Shown here one piece after another: positions 10,027 to 22,300 of a DNA stretch of 64,000 nt. Location: contig NC_080542.1 of NCBI RefSeq assembly GCF_028640845.1, positions 67,283,064 through 67,347,063 of the forward strand, in the 5' to 3' direction. This stretch comes from Ahaetulla prasina. Lineage: Eukaryota; Chordata; Lepidosauria; Squamata; Colubridae. The stretch's first letter is position 1; every line of letters starts with the position of its first letter. The notes under the pieces were generated by a model. That model was not told the DNA's origin and ran no database searches. It was given only the letters and a program-made list of their open reading frames with translations. The translations under genes and the position numbers were made by a program.

Positions 10027-11560
10027 TATAACCTTGTAGTAAGTGAATAATAGAACTATAAGGAACACTGTCTGTATTACTGGGCAGTTTGCAACATAAC
10101 TGTTTAAAAGCACAGGAGACATAATGAAATCACTGGATTGCAATTCCTTCCATGTGCTTTTTCTTGCTGAATGTACATTATTTTGACTCCTTCTTGCTTG
10201 CAGTAGTGATTTTTCTCCATTCCCTAATCTCCCTTAATGGGACTCAGAGAATGAGCTCAAGGACTGGGCTCAAAGTCAGTGATGGCCCATTCTTTGCTCA
10301 ATGATGCAAATGGACTTAAATGACAAGCACAATACTACATAATAAAGAAAAAACTAATTAAAATGTTATATTTTCAATAGCAGTTAACCCAAGCATTTAA
10401 ACAGTTAAACAAAACACCTCTTCCCAATTCACACTGCTCTCTGTTCAAATTAAAATGACTTATCTTGTTGGTTTTGGATAATTTTCAGTAGTTGAGACTG
10501 AGTCACTTTGTCTTAAGAGAAATTTTCCTGCTGCTGACAATCCATTCCAGAACAATTATGGTTCATATTTATAACTATCTCTCACAGTGTCATAACTCAC
10601 ATGGATATTTTGACTATGCAGTCTTACCTGCAAGCTTCTGATCCATACATTGCCTAAGGCTAACCAGCCCCATTTCAGATGCCTGTATAAAAATTATTGA
10701 ATGACTATAAGACCAGATACAGCAGACCTCTCAGAGTGGATGTTTTGCCATAGCATATAAGACAGTCAGTTGCTACACAATGAATAATGAAATCAGTTAA
10801 GGAGATAACCACATGCTGGACTATTAGGCAAAGCAATTTTGAAATCTAAGCTACAACCTACTACCAGAAAAGACTAAGTTATTGTCTTATGCAGTACTTG
10901 CCTATAAGTGACTGGAGCATTTCTATATTTTAGCACAACCTTTGAGTTCTTAAAGCAAATGTTGCTTGGTATGTATCTCTCCTGTCTTGAAGTCTGGAGA
11001 AAATCATGTCAGCACAAATTGTGATGCCCCCATGTGTGTCGTTAATGTGCATGTGGAGACTAGATATATCCAACTCCATAACACAACATTCTAAATAAAG
11101 CGATTGCTGGTTCCCCCCTACCGCCCGCCTTCAGCTATAGTTCCAATCCTACCCTATATTACCAAACATGGGAAATGCTGTCACAATACCAAGCAGATAT
11201 TTGAGTGGTTCTTGAATGTGTTCTGCATTGAGTCCAATAATTTTTCCTCCTATTTTTCTTCCAAATGTATTAAGCTAACCAATAAATGGCAGCAAAGAGT
11301 TGCAGTTTTCTGTATTTCTTAACTACCATCTAAGAGTAATCCCTATTTGGGCAGCCTAGATGTAACTTTTAGATAAGTGTTGAAGCAATGGAATACTGGA
11401 AAAATTGGAGGTGTTTCTCAAAAATATAGAGATACATCATAGATTTATGTTCCTGATAAAATAGATCAGAAAAATAACTGTGGTACTTAAGAGTCTGATT
11501 TTTTTTTGTTTTAGTGAAAGCAACACTCCAGCATTTCATATTATCTAATGTCTGAATTGA
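10027..11560. other. No gene or clear repeat seen
   Basis: This is AT-rich single-copy-looking sequence. The longest frames are short and without recognisable motifs. I see no tandem repeat or terminal structure. Confidence 0.5.
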
Positions 11561-11566
11561 AAGAAG

Positions 11567-11757
11567 TATTAAGGGGCGTGCATAAGCGCACAAACGTGCC
11601 TACCGTTCCTGTCCTATTGTTTTTCTTTTCTTCTTTCTATATATATGCTTATACCTCCTTATATTTACCCATATATGTTTATATACTATATAATCTTTTG
11701 TATGATTCCTACATATATTGTTGTGACAAAATAAATAAATAAATAAATAAATAAATT
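11567..11757 (+). mobile_element. 3' end of a short interspersed/LINE-tail repeat with (AAAT)n
   Basis: The segment holds the text GGGGCGTGCATAAGCGCACA near its start and TTGTTGTGACAAAATAAATA at its end, followed by repeated AAAT. This is the layout of a truncated retroposon 3' end. I recognise it as a repeat common in snake sequence, but I cannot assign the clade. L2-type is possible. Confidence 0.6.
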
Positions 11758-12449
11758 ATTGCAGTGGATATGCCAGGCCAATTTGAGGTTATCAAAATGT
11801 TGATACTGATACTGAACTGGTCATCCAAAGACTCCTTTTCTTGGAATGTCTGCTTGAGAGACCTTCTACTAAAATTTGAGAGAAGAATTGCTTTCACAGT
11901 GACACACTTTATAATGACTGTTTCAGGAATGGACTGGCAAAAAGATGGAGATGATGCTGTAAAGTCTGATCTTCATAAGCTTGATCTTCATCACCACTTC
12001 TTAAGTGGTGTACTTCTATGCTGTAGCACATAAGACAAATGGAATGGGACTCTTTTTCTGATATATGGAAACATATAGCAGGGAATTTCATGTAGCATCT
12101 TGTATATGTGAAATCTGGGCTTTTCAATCACATATAGTCTCATTATGCAGCCATTGTAAGGGTATGCCTGATTCTATAAGGCTGACATATGACCCATGAT
12201 GTACTTCTGCTAGCTACTATTGTGGTTGGATAGGATGGTAGTAAGTCCAGGAAAAATCATGATCCCTTCATTTTGTGTCTGCTATAGTTACTGCTTGCCA
12301 AATGTAAATTGGGCTTCATTCTTATAATTTTCCCAGCCTGTTTTTCTTAGAAAGGATTTAAGGCTGTCTGTTGCATCTTAAATCTGAATGCTTGCTAGTG
12401 TCCAAAATGCTACATAGCTTTTGTGTTTAACATCTTTTTAAAGAAACCT
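11758..12449. other. No gene seen
   Basis: This is mixed unique-looking sequence. A small perfect hairpin, CACCACTT/AAGTGGTG, lies near 11994-12012. No supported coding region. Confidence 0.45.
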
Positions 12450-12926
12450 ATTATAAAAGGCAGAATATTATATTTCCCTAAAGGAGAAACATGAACTTGG
12501 AAAGCAGCCCCCACCTTTCTTAATAGCCCTAGCAGGAGTGGCCCAGCATATCCACAAGGCAAAAGGCCTTCAGCTCCAGGATTATCCTTCAGGGCAAAGC
12601 CATTCTGCCACAATAGGAACTGCATTGCACCAGATCATATTTCAACCAAACTTGACTCAGAAAACCTACAAGTTAGCTATTACCCCTGCATAGCCCCAAG
12701 GGAATCTGACAGCAACCAATAGAATATATTTCTTGCCATAGGAACAGGAAGCTCAAGTGCAAGGCCCAAAAGAGGGTATACTTACTCTCCACTCCGTGGT
12801 CAGCTGCCCTGGACCTAAAACCCATGTGGTCCTCTTCACCAATGAACCATCTTTCCAATCAGCCTGCATACTTCCAGTGTCTTTCTCCCAACTTAGAACT
12901 GAACCAGATGGATATTTCTTCCAACA
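12450..12926 (+). repeat. ERV 5' LTR (start eroded)
   Basis: It aligns with 15781-16256. The region matching the first 54 bases of the 3' LTR is not recognisable. The TATA position reads GGTATACTTA and the polyadenylation position reads CAATGAACC, so both core signals are damaged compared with the 3' LTR. Confidence 0.8.
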
Positions 12927-12927
12927 A

Positions 12928-12946
12928 TTTGACACCCAAAGATGGG
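12928..12946 (+). promoter_or_regulatory. ERV primer-binding-site remnant
   Basis: TTTGACACCCAAAGATGGG follows the 5' LTR. It resembles a lysine-tRNA type primer site with several substitutions. The tRNA assignment is inference. Confidence 0.4.
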
Positions 12947-13393
12947 ATTCCAAACTAATCTGACCAATAGACCTGGCCTGGGTAAGCCTTCCTTGCTGGC
13001 ATGGAAAAGATTGAGACTTTTTAATTGATTTTTCCTAGGCCTTGGCCATTTGGAACAAGGATTTTAAAGAGGTATTGAGTGTTGAGCTCAAAGGCTGCTT
13101 GGAAAGAAGGTGGGTACCTTTGAATTTTAACTTTTAAACCCCAGAAAAGTAAGGGAAATGTGTGTATGCTTGTGTATGTGAGTGAGACGACCCTTATCCC
13201 AATCACAGCTGGATCTTGCTTCATCTGTGCATTTCCTAACTGCAGAAAGACCAACAGAGTCTGGAGAGCATTGGGGATTTGCCAGGACCTTCTGTTAGAA
13301 AAAGGGAGAGATTGTGTGAAAATGGAATGGAAAAATGAATGAGAGAGTTGAACTTGGGCAACCAGCTGGGAAGTCACTGAGCAAAGCCCCCTG

Positions 13394-13552
13394 TTAGAAG
13401 GTGCTCATACTTGTCTGCTTAGGAAAAGCAGAGCCCGAGGGTCTGAAAACTGATAGGCTGTGTTTTAGAAGGTACCCGTACTCATCTGCTTAGGGGGCAG
13501 CAGGTCCTCCCGGGTCACTTTTTCTTTTTGTCCGAAAACTGATAGGCTATGT
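13394..13552. repeat. Imperfect direct repeat of about 70-88 bp
   Basis: TTAGAAGGTGCTCATAC...AAAACTGATAGGCTGTGT (13394-13464) recurs as TTAGAAGGTACCCGTAC...AAAACTGATAGGCTATGT (13465-13552), with a short extra stretch in the second copy. It lies inside the ERV interior. Confidence 0.75.
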
Positions 13553-14529
13553 CAGGCTGTGACCCGGCTAAGCCAAAGTGAACCCCACATCTGAAGGGGA
13601 ACATGGAAAGCTGTAGCTCGAGGGTTGTGACAGGAACACTCCCCACCCCAGGGGATTTGCTTGCTTGAGATGAATAGCAGATGCCTGTCCTGGCTGGTAA
13701 GATGTGAGCAAAAAGGTTGTGTAAAGCATGGACTTTACTTGGTGAAGCTGGAAAACCAATTTGGCTAAATAAAGGTACTGAAGAAAAGAGAAATATATAA
13801 ATATGAAGGTTGGTTTTTGTTTCTCTTCCTCTCTTCCTTCCATGTAACCACATGATATGTTTGTTAAGATTTGTGCCTTCCCTAATTTAATTGAGATTTA
13901 TAGTGAGAATGATTGGGGGTAAACCTGAGAATTCTGTTTTCTTTCTCTTGTCTTTATATGTATATGTGTGTTTAAATGTGTGTGTGCCCTCAAGGTAATT
14001 ACAACTGTTAAATGTCTCTAAACCCTAGGAGAAAAAATAATTTTTATTTTTAGAAATAATATTGAATTAAGCAATGGAAATGCCTTCACCCTGAGCTTGC
14101 CTGGCCACCAGAATAGGGTAAAGTTTACTTCCCTCTATGTGCCTTAAGAACAGCCCAAGGTTATAAGGGAATGTGTTAAATTCCTTTGCAGAAAACGTTG
14201 CATTTACTGTATGTGTTTAAATGGTTTTATCTGTCCATCCTTTTCCTGAAGCATGTGAATCCAGCTTCTTTTTTCCTCATCTGTGACGTCCCCATTTTGT
14301 TATCTGTTTAATAACTGTAGTACTGATGTTCTCCCCCCCCCACAAACTCTGCCTGCAAGCTATCTACCCACCCCGACTCTACCTCCCATCTCTTATCCTC
14401 CAACAATGCTTTTCCTGGGAGGATCAACCACAAGGGGGGGGAAGGGCCTCCCTATTCTCATGTTTTTCAGCCCTGCACAGATGACTCTGCAACCTGTGGA
14501 AGCAGATCACACTGACCCAGATGTTGCCT

Positions 14530-14640
14530 CCAGAAGAGACTTTCCATCCATTTGAGCCAGGAAATTGGGTTTGGTTCAGCCATCAACAAGAAAGTCATCA
14601 CAGCAACCAGAGTGGAGCAGACCTTCCCAAGCCTTACAGA
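14530..14640 (+). pseudogene. ERV integrase C-terminal trace
   Basis: In one plus frame from about 14545 the codons read HPFEPGNWVWF. This fits the conserved P-G-x-x-V-W text at the C-terminus of retroviral integrase. The frame is not open beyond this short stretch. Position, about 1.2 kb before the 3' LTR, fits the pol/env boundary. Motif-level evidence only. Confidence 0.4.
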
Positions 14641-14737
14641 CATGAAAGAGAAGACCCTGAAATGGACAAGTAAAGACTAAAAGACTCTTTTCAATCCCCA
14701 GAGGACAGCTGGAAAGAATATGGCGGAGGGTGGAAAT

Positions 14738-14905
14738 CAGTGGTGGGTTGCTCCCGGTTCTGTCCAGTTCTATAGAACCGGTAGTAAAACCAGCGGGAGG
14801 CTCCGCCCACCCGCCCCAACATCATCAAGGAGCTTCTGCACATGCACAGAAGCGTGCACAGTCCCATTGCAAACTGTTAGTAAAGATAAGTAGAACCTAC
14901 CCCCG
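14738..14905 (+). mobile_element. hAT-type MITE inside the ERV
   Basis: The left end reads CAGTGGTGGGTT. The right end, read in reverse, gives CGGGGGTAGGTT, with nine of twelve bases matching. Flanking 8-mers GTGGAAAT (14730-14737) and ATGGAAAT (14906-14913) differ by one base, the size of a hAT target duplication. The interior has facing GGTTCTATAGAACCGG-type blocks. No transposase is encoded. Confidence 0.78.
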
Positions 14906-15370
14906 ATGGAAATTCATTGTAAAGTTTTCTTTCTTTGCTTCATTCATATTGTAATTGATTAGTTAAATGGATTCTTGGATTGCATTTGGGAGTGGTTCAG
15001 CGAGTTCTAAACACCTTAGATTTCTGTCTGGTAGGGGGGACATTGTCTGTCTTGTAGCAGCACACTTCAGAATCAGACTGAGGCTATCCCCTTCACCTAC
15101 TGGACTGTTTTTTGCTCTGCAGCACTAAGGCCCAAGCAGTTATACCTGACAGCCAATTCCATGGGGGAGGGGCATGCCCCTCAGGCAATTCCCTCACTTG
15201 AATAGATAGCAGAAATCTCCAAATCCCAAGCTCTGATTGTGACTCACAAATGATGCTGCCCAGTAAAGCAGGATATGTTGCGCTGGTGGTCTCATCAATA
15301 GGAGTCCCAGGGCTTATTGTGAGTAGTTTGAAAAATAAATAGCCTGGATTGCACACTAGCTAACCTCAAT

Positions 15371-15673
15371 TTGAAACCAAGAGCTAAGGCAGGTTCAGGA
15401 AACAATCCTTGGAAATGGGTAATCTGTAGTTATTTAAGGCAAAACCATGGCTGTGAAGAATTCTGGGGCAAACCTTGTGATGTCACAAAAAGTGAAATCA
15501 AAAATCTGAAAATAATTGACATAGAAAATTATATATTTCTTTTCAGAACTTTTCTCCTAGCTGCTAGACCTTCATGGTTGAAAGCCCTCCTTTTAGGAGC
15601 CACTGAAGGAATCCTTCTCTGCTGCCTCTATCAATGTCCTCCCCTTTGCATATACAGTCTGATCAATTTTTAA
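15371..15673 (+). pseudogene. Possible ERV env C-terminal remnant
   Basis: The frame ends about 55 bp before the 3' LTR. It contains a hydrophobic run with a tryptophan at its start and several cysteines (WLKALLLGATEGILLCCLYQ). That would suit a transmembrane anchor and short tail at the end of env. No immunosuppressive-type or fusion motif is visible upstream. It could equally be a chance frame. Confidence 0.3.
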
Positions 15674-15711
15674 CCTTTTGCCAATAAAATGTGTGTGTCA
15701 TCCAAGTTTAT

Positions 15712-15726
15712 GGCAAAAGGGGGGAT
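15712..15726 (+). promoter_or_regulatory. ERV polypurine tract
   Basis: GCAAAAGGGGGGATT lies directly before the TG of the 3' LTR, the expected position and composition for a retroviral plus-strand primer. Confidence 0.75.
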
Positions 15727-16256
15727 TGTAGAATGTTAGCACCCAACCCCCTTCTAGAAGAATGAAATATTTTGGTAAATATTATAAAAGACAGAATATT
15801 ATATTTCCCTAAAGGAGAAACATGCTCTTGGAACGCAGTCCTTTCTTAATAGCCCCAGCAGGAGTGGCCCAGAATATCTACAAGACAAAAAATCTTCAGG
15901 ATGATGGGATTATCCTTCAGGGCAAAGCCATTCAGCCACAATAGGAACTGCATTGTATCAGCTCAATTTTCAACTAAGCCTGACTCAGAAAACCTACAAA
16001 GTTAGCAATGACCCCTGCATAGCCCCATGGGAGTCTTGACAGCAACCAATAGAATACATGTCCTTGCCACAGGAACAGGAAGCTCAAGGGCAAGGCCCAG
16101 GAAAGGGTATAAATAACACTCACTTGTCACTTCACATGGTCAGCTGCCCAGGACCTAAAACCCTCTTCATCAATAAACCATCTTTCCAACTAGCCTCCAT
16201 GTTTCCAGTGTCTTTCTCCCCACTTGGAACTGAAGCAGATGGACATTTCTTCCAAC
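15727..16256 (+). repeat. ERV 3' LTR
   Basis: It starts TGTAGAATGTTAGC right after a purine tract. It keeps a TATA box (GGGTATAAATAA near 16106) and an AATAAA signal (in ATCAATAAACC near 16168), with a T/C-rich U5 after it. The end is placed at about 16256 from the alignment with the 5' copy. Confidence 0.82.
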
Positions 16257-16329
16257 CCCTACCTTCATGCAATCCAATGGTTGATGTGCTGCATAATGTT
16301 GCTGATATCATAATCTTGCCTCTTGCCAG

Positions 16330-16585
16330 TGTTGGGATGCCCTGTCTCCTGCCTGCCAGCTGGTTTTCGGGTCTCTGCTGCGCATACCTACATGTCCTTG
16401 CATGCACGCTTGCATGTCCATGTCCACGCATGTCTGTGCACACACACTCGCACATGTCCATGCACATGGTCATGCATGCCCACATGTTCTCACACATGCG
16501 CATGTTTTTGTGCACACACCTTTCAGTTTAGGCATAGATGTGTGTGCAGTTTAGGCACTCGGTGTCTAAAAGGTTCACCATCACT
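16330..16585 (-). mobile_element. hAT-type MITE fragment (one end kept)
   Basis: The right end reads GGTTCACCATCACTG, the reverse complement of the CAGTGATGG...AACC terminus of the element at 61386. Inside are a CAGCTGG...GGGTCTCTGCTGCGCA block shared with that element and a CATG/CACA-rich expansion. The other terminus is missing. Confidence 0.72.
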
Positions 16586-16589
16586 GTCC

Positions 16590-18170
16590 TAGGAGAAGAG
16601 TCAGGTTTTAAGAACTCTTTTGAACAAGGCTCAAGATGGAAGTCAAAATAATATCTGGTGATATAAACTTCTGACTCCAACTATAGGACTTTTATTTACA
16701 GCAACTCTGTTTATATGACTTTTAATTCACCTACTTTTATTTTATCTAGAAATATATTTGTCCCCTATATGCATGGCAAGGATGAATTATATGTTTCTAA
16801 ATTATACGTCATCATTGTAATTCTTCTAAAAATAGTGATTTGCTCAGGTGAACCGTCTTTCTGCTATCCTTAGATTCTTCTGTGCATACCATTTAAAATT
16901 ATTTTTTCTGCAGGCAGTCTAAAAGCTAGAAGCATTAAAATATATTTTCATTCACTCACTCATAATTTTGGTTTAGAAACTGTATATTGCAACCTATATT
17001 TGGTGTGCTTTTTATTTTGCCATATATAAATAAACTTGAATATATAATAGCATGTGGGAGAATAGTTAAAAGAATTAGCTCAGCTAATTCTGAGTATTAT
17101 ATTTATTAAAGCAAATCATATTTGTTTTAAAATGTAGTTTCAAGTAACCTTTCCATAAAATATATTTTTGTTTGCTTCTTTTTCACATGTAAATTCTTGT
17201 ATCTTTCTATCCCAACTTTAATAGCTTCAATAGCTACTTCAGTAACTTCATTGGACTTAATATTTTACATTTTAAAGAAATTAATAATTGTACTTACTGA
17301 TGTTGAAGCTTAAGAATCTGGACCATAAACTTGGATAAATTTGGGAGGCCATGTATGTCATCTTAAGTTTCTTGAAGGTAAATGTTGATATATTTACTGA
17401 TCTTTTCAAGTCTGTATTATTAACAGAAATGAGAACTAGATTCAGCAGATAATGCTATTGAAGCTGAAAATCAGTTTGGCTTGTAAATCTTTTAAATTAA
17501 AGCAGACTTGAATCTACACCAGTGTACCAGTTCTCTTACATGCTTATGAAGTCCATTACTGCATTTGATAGAGCTAGGACGGATTATATTTGTGTGGCCG
17601 TGGACAAAGTACCAGGTAATCTGTAATTTCATCTGGCTGCTCCATTCCCCTCCCCAAATGTTCCATTGGCTCTTCACTTTGTGCCCATCCCTCACATTAT
17701 TCTCTACTGTATTTATAACAAAATCCAAACACACTCAACAACTTCAGTTAAGGGCGTGTATAAAGATAATCACAGCAGTTGAGTTGGCAAAGTTAATTGC
17801 AGTCATGACTTCAGTCCATATTTTTAATTTGCTCAGAAACACAGTATGCATATAGTAGTAACTGCAAGCCTGAGATTTTTTTAGCTAACAGTGTACTTAG
17901 TAGTTTCTTTTAAAAATATGGCATAGTTGTTTCCAGCTAGGTGAGCATGGCATTTGATTCAATCATCTAATAAGGTGTCTGAAAAAGCACTTAAAAGGCG
18001 AAGCAAGAAGGCAAAACACAGAGATATCAGATCTTGTTATCAATCTGAGGCCAGGATTCGCTTGTTTCAGTGGTGGGGCTAACATATATGGCTGGCAGGC
18101 TTGAAACCAAATATAGCAGAAGAGATGGGGGATTCACCTAAGTCTGGTGAGCCGAAAAAGAGAAGGCGAA
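16590..18170. other. No gene seen; AT-rich
   Basis: This is unique-looking AT-rich DNA leading up to the CpG-rich block. No supported frames, terminal repeats or simple repeats of note. Confidence 0.5.
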
Positions 18171-18179
18171 GGAGACCGA

Positions 18180-19345
18180 TAAAGAATAGGAACTAGGAGC
18201 CGTTAGTGCCAGACTTAAGGAAGTGAGACGCTTTGAGGGGAATGTCGATGCGGTAAGAAAGGAAGAAAAGCGCGGATGGCCAAGGAGAAGGCGCTCGTGG
18301 CCTCCTGTTTTAATCTCCTGGTCTTCTCCGCAGGACACCTGGAGTCTAAGCAGAAATACTCTCGGGTTCCCGCCCTTCCGTTGTCTACCCCTCCCGCCTT
18401 TTTGGCTTTTTAAACTAAAGCGCCGAGGATGTTAAGCGGGCAGCCCGGGATCGGGAACCGTCAAAAGTATTAAAGGAAGAAATCCACTGCTGCTTCTCCT
18501 CTCCACGTGGAGACGCGCGCAAAAAAGTTGAGCGAGCTGAGTAAGGCGCGCTTTGCCGTCTTTTCACGTTCTCCTTCGCAAAATCACGAAGGAGGAGGTG
18601 GTGGTGGTGAGGGCTGTGAAGCAGGACAATTCGACAACATCTGTAAAAGTTGGGTGCGAAAAGGAAGAAGCGTCGGTAAGGGAAGCAACTGAACCGACAA
18701 CTTTTCGACCACGTGAGTAGCGCGCTGAATGTTTTCTGTGGGATTAAAAGGAGGGGGGAGGGAGTAAAAGGATAAAATCATCTCTCAGGATCGAGCGGCG
18801 GAAAAAATATTTTTATTCTGGGCAAGATAGGTTCGTAAAAACGGAGTTTGATTTGGGAAAGAGCTGGCAAGATTTCTTCTTCTCCGCCCCCTTGCTTCCC
18901 TAGTTTGCTGTTGTTGAGTCGAATCAAAGAAATGTCACTCAGAGCTAGTGAGTCAGAAGAGATCGGATTACAGGATCCCTGGAACTGATGTAAAATCTTG
19001 GAGAAAAGAGGAATCGGCGTATACAGACACAACAAGAGGGCGAGCGAGTGCACGGTCTCTGTAAGAAAGGCAGAAATCTAAAACAAGATACCCACCCACC
19101 CCCCGCCACCCTTCCCTCCTTTGCTCCCTCCTCCTTTTCGTGCTCCCTCCAAAACAGAAGCAAAATGCCCTCTTTCATCCTTGGGGATCAGTGATGTTAA
19201 GAGTTAGCCGCGGCGGAGGAAGCACTCACATTGTGTGAAGCAAGAGACTGGCGGCAGTGAGGGCCCCGATCTTTTCCTATGGGAAGTTTGGGTCGCCTCT
19301 TGACCTCAGCAGAAGCAGCGGCGGCAGCAGCAGCTGCAGGTACGT
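18180..19345 (+). promoter_or_regulatory. CpG-rich block, probable host-gene promoter
   Basis: This stretch stands out from the AT-rich surroundings. CG dinucleotides are frequent (GCGCGC, CCGCGGCGG, GGCGCGCTT and others), and GC-rich purine blocks and GGTGG runs occur. An E-box CACGTG lies near 18711. No TATA box is obvious, as is usual for CpG-island promoters. The plus-strand direction is inferred from a splice-donor-like sequence at 19339/19340. I cannot name the gene, because no conserved domain is encoded here. Confidence 0.6.
19279..19339 (+). CDS. Candidate first exon with poly-alanine start
   Basis: From an ATG at 19279 the frame reads MGSLGRLLTSAE followed by eight alanines and glycine. 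It reaches CTGCAG|GTACGT, a good match to a vertebrate splice donor. The start context is weak (C at -3, G at +4). If the donor is used, this is either the 5' end of a coding exon or a 5' untranslated exon with an upstream frame. The alanine run comes from a GCG/GCA repeat and may mislead. No known protein start is recognised. Confidence 0.25.
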
Positions 19346-22300
19346 CGTATAGAGGTGTCTATCTCTCTCTGTCTCTCTGTGTGAAAAGTTCTTTGTTTAA
19401 CTTGCAGCAACACCAGACCTTTAGAAAAGCCAGAATAGATTTTACAGAACAGAGGGAGGGAGAGCCGCCTTTCTCATTCCGTACTTGATCTCTTCATTTG
19501 TTTTTACTTCAATCTACAGGATGGGAGGCCAGAAGGTTGAAGAATTAAGGATTTCAAGTGGCTCGTGGATTGTTGGGAAGGGGGTGTCTAAGATTGCGAT
19601 TCTATGCACACTGGCTTGGGAGTGGGTCCCCTGCCATAAAACTTAGTTGAAGTTCTGTCCTATGTGAGTAACTTTGGATAAACAGGGACAAAATTGTGCT
19701 GTAGAAGGCAAAACCGGGGCATATTTACCCTCTTCTGTCCTGTCTTGAGAAACCAATCTGTTTCATTCCAGTGTGGAGGATTTGGAGGCTTAACTTCCCA
19801 CAGTTCTGTTGAATTGCACATTTTGTAGGCTTGCCGCAGCTGCTTGGCCTTTTCTAAGTCTAAGTCCTTTTCTAAGAGAGGAAGAGACGGGAAATAGCAT
19901 TTATTTTCTTGCCAGCAGTTTCTGTGGTGGCTGGAAGTTTGCCACATCTGGAAGGTTGAAAGCAAGTGATCGGATGTGGTATTGTACACAACCTCCAGCT
20001 ATTATTTGTAGTGCTAGGAAGGATGCCCTTTCTATTTGCCCCATTTCTGACTAGGAATGCTTTATTTGAAAAGTTTAAGAAAGGGAGTGGTCCAAGGGAA
20101 TAGGAGAGTTCTAAAAGTTCTACCTTCAATTTTATCATTTCTGAAGTAGAACAAGGAAGCTTCCTTTCTTCAGTTTAGAGATTGGTGAGTTAAACTTTTG
20201 TGGGCAGGAATCCACTTTAATCAGATGCTAACATTTCCATTGTATACTATTCAAATGCAGACATGGATTACAGTACTTTCTTTCTCTGAATTTTTGGTTC
20301 TGTCTTTCAAACTTACTCTATCAGTAAGGGAAGCTGCAGACTGGACAGCTAAATGAATTGCACTCTTAAAGACTTGAATGAAAAGAGCAGGGTAAATAGT
20401 TACAATCAAAATAATGAGGATTAGATACGTAGCAAAAGAATCTTAAAAAGCCCAGGAAGATGAGTTCTTATGCTTCTTACCATTCAACTTTGGGTTGTTC
20501 ATAAAAGAAATAGTAGGGTATTGTCTTGCAAGCACCACGTGGGGAGAAAAAAAGGTAACTAACTCTAACTCTTTCTCTCCAATTATTTGAATCCTCTAGT
20601 GTATTGTGTTGATCCCATACTTGGAGTCTGGTATTTCTGGTCTTCAGTTACTTTATTTGTACAGATATTTATGTAAAACCCTTTCTCGATGCTCAGTGCC
20701 AGCTGTTCCACATTTTCCAGCTGCCACTTTGGTTTGGAATGATGGACTGTTTGCTTCACAACCTAACAACCCTTTTAAAACCTAAAATATAGGTGACAGT
20801 CCATTTGGAGAAGCTAATGTTAAACAACTCATTGTTAAACTAGTTTAGTATATACGATGAGTTGTCTTTTTCTTAGTGGCATTAAAGTTTATTTTTTTAA
20901 GGACATCAGTTTTGATGCTAGAGATTGCAATTTTAATTTCATTTGAATAGGTCACAGAAAAACTCAGCACATTCCAAACCTTTTGAAATACATGGTTCAT
21001 TAAATTGCCATCTGGTTTTAAGAGGAATGATTTTAGTGCCTCTTTTTCTGTTCACATCTTGCTAAAGTACTAAAAAGAACACATTTGGATACCCAGAACA
21101 CAAAGGAATGATTGTACTTATTTATAAAGAGATAAAATTAAAAAAGAATGAATTATATCCCTGAGCTTGAAATCAGCTAAGTAGCCTTAGCAGTTTGGAC
21201 TATTTTATGTGGTTATAGTTTTAATTTAGATAGGTGCCTTAATGATTGATACTTATAATTGTTTCCTTTAGGCTCTTTATTAAAAATTAATTGAATTTGA
21301 TATTAATTGCAAATCTTAAACACTATATTGGAGAAGAAAAAATTACAATGTTTAAAAATAAATAATTTAATTGCTCTATGAAATATTGCCTTAATGCTAG
21401 GTAGAGTCACAGCTTCCTGTAAAAATTAACCACTGATAGCAGTCTAACAGTGTAAAATGTATAAATTATTTCAAAAATGTATTTATGAAATACTACTAGC
21501 AACACACTGATTGATAACTTTTAAATAAATTATTTTTCAGCCTAATTTAAAACAAATTTAGGTTTGATTTGATTATAGAAATTTTTATTTTTTTAAAAAA
21601 AGTTCTATTCTTGCATATATTTATTTACTCAGTAGAAGAAAATCCTATTGAGATGAATGGAAATTATTACCAGCCAAGAAAAATATATATAGAGAATTAA
21701 CTTCTTAAGAAATGTTTACCAAGGGAAAAATATCAAATCATTGAGTTAAGATTTATTGTAAAGTTTTTAAGTTTATGACTAGAATCAGACTATGGGATTC
21801 CAGTATATACGATTTTGAACAGAAAAACCTATCAAATTAAAAGAACGGTTATTTCAAGGGGTGTAATTTATGTTGTATACTAGCAAACATAACTAAACTC
21901 TGCATGTATATATTTAACTTGTTGAAAATAGTTTATATTATTTTTAGGCATTTTTTGTTATTTTCTTAAGAAATGTTACTTGTCAATCAAACCTGCTTAT
22001 AAAGAAACAGTATTTTTCCTATGCAAGTTACTCATTCTCAGCTTTTGTTGCAAATAGAACAATCATTTGCTTCAAATACTGAAAAGTTAACATTTTGTTG
22101 GAAATGATTTGACTTTCTTCTGTAATATCCAGTTTTTTATTGATAAAGTAGATTATACTTTCTTTTACTTATATACTGATAGTATTTTTAGAGTATATCA
22201 CTATTGTTATAAAAAAATATCTCTTGATTTGCTGTTACTGATAATTATTTGCATGCATTGCACCCTGCAGGGGTGTTTATGTTATGGAGAAAACATTTTC

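Larger units (their letters stand above)
12450..16256 (+). mobile_element. Old, decayed endogenous retrovirus (ERV)
   Basis: Two direct copies of a roughly 480-530-bp sequence (12450-12926 and 15727-16256) face the same way. They flank about 2.8 kb that starts with a primer-site-like sequence and ends with a purine tract. The two copies differ at many positions and by several indels, so the insertion is old. The interior holds no long frame. Traces of an integrase C-terminus (near 14542) and a possible membrane segment (near 15590) are all I can support. An internal hAT MITE (14738-14905) and a direct repeat (13394-13552) are later changes. The interior is short for a retrovirus, so large deletions are likely. 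Confidence 0.8.

Noticed and set aside
12410..12449. The first 40 bases before the ERV 5' LTR as true LTR start
   Set aside because: They cannot be aligned with the first 54 bases of the 3' LTR by eye, so the border is left at 12450.
13515..13853. ERV gag frame on the minus strand
   Set aside because: Wrong strand for the ERV and no zinc knuckle or capsid motif.
16058..16531. A 157-residue plus-strand frame
   Set aside because: It starts in the ERV 3' LTR and runs into a MITE fragment, so it is a chance composite.
18945..19178. Minus-strand frames in the CpG block
   Set aside because: Low-complexity Pro/Ser/Arg products of GC-rich DNA; no splice or start signals support them.
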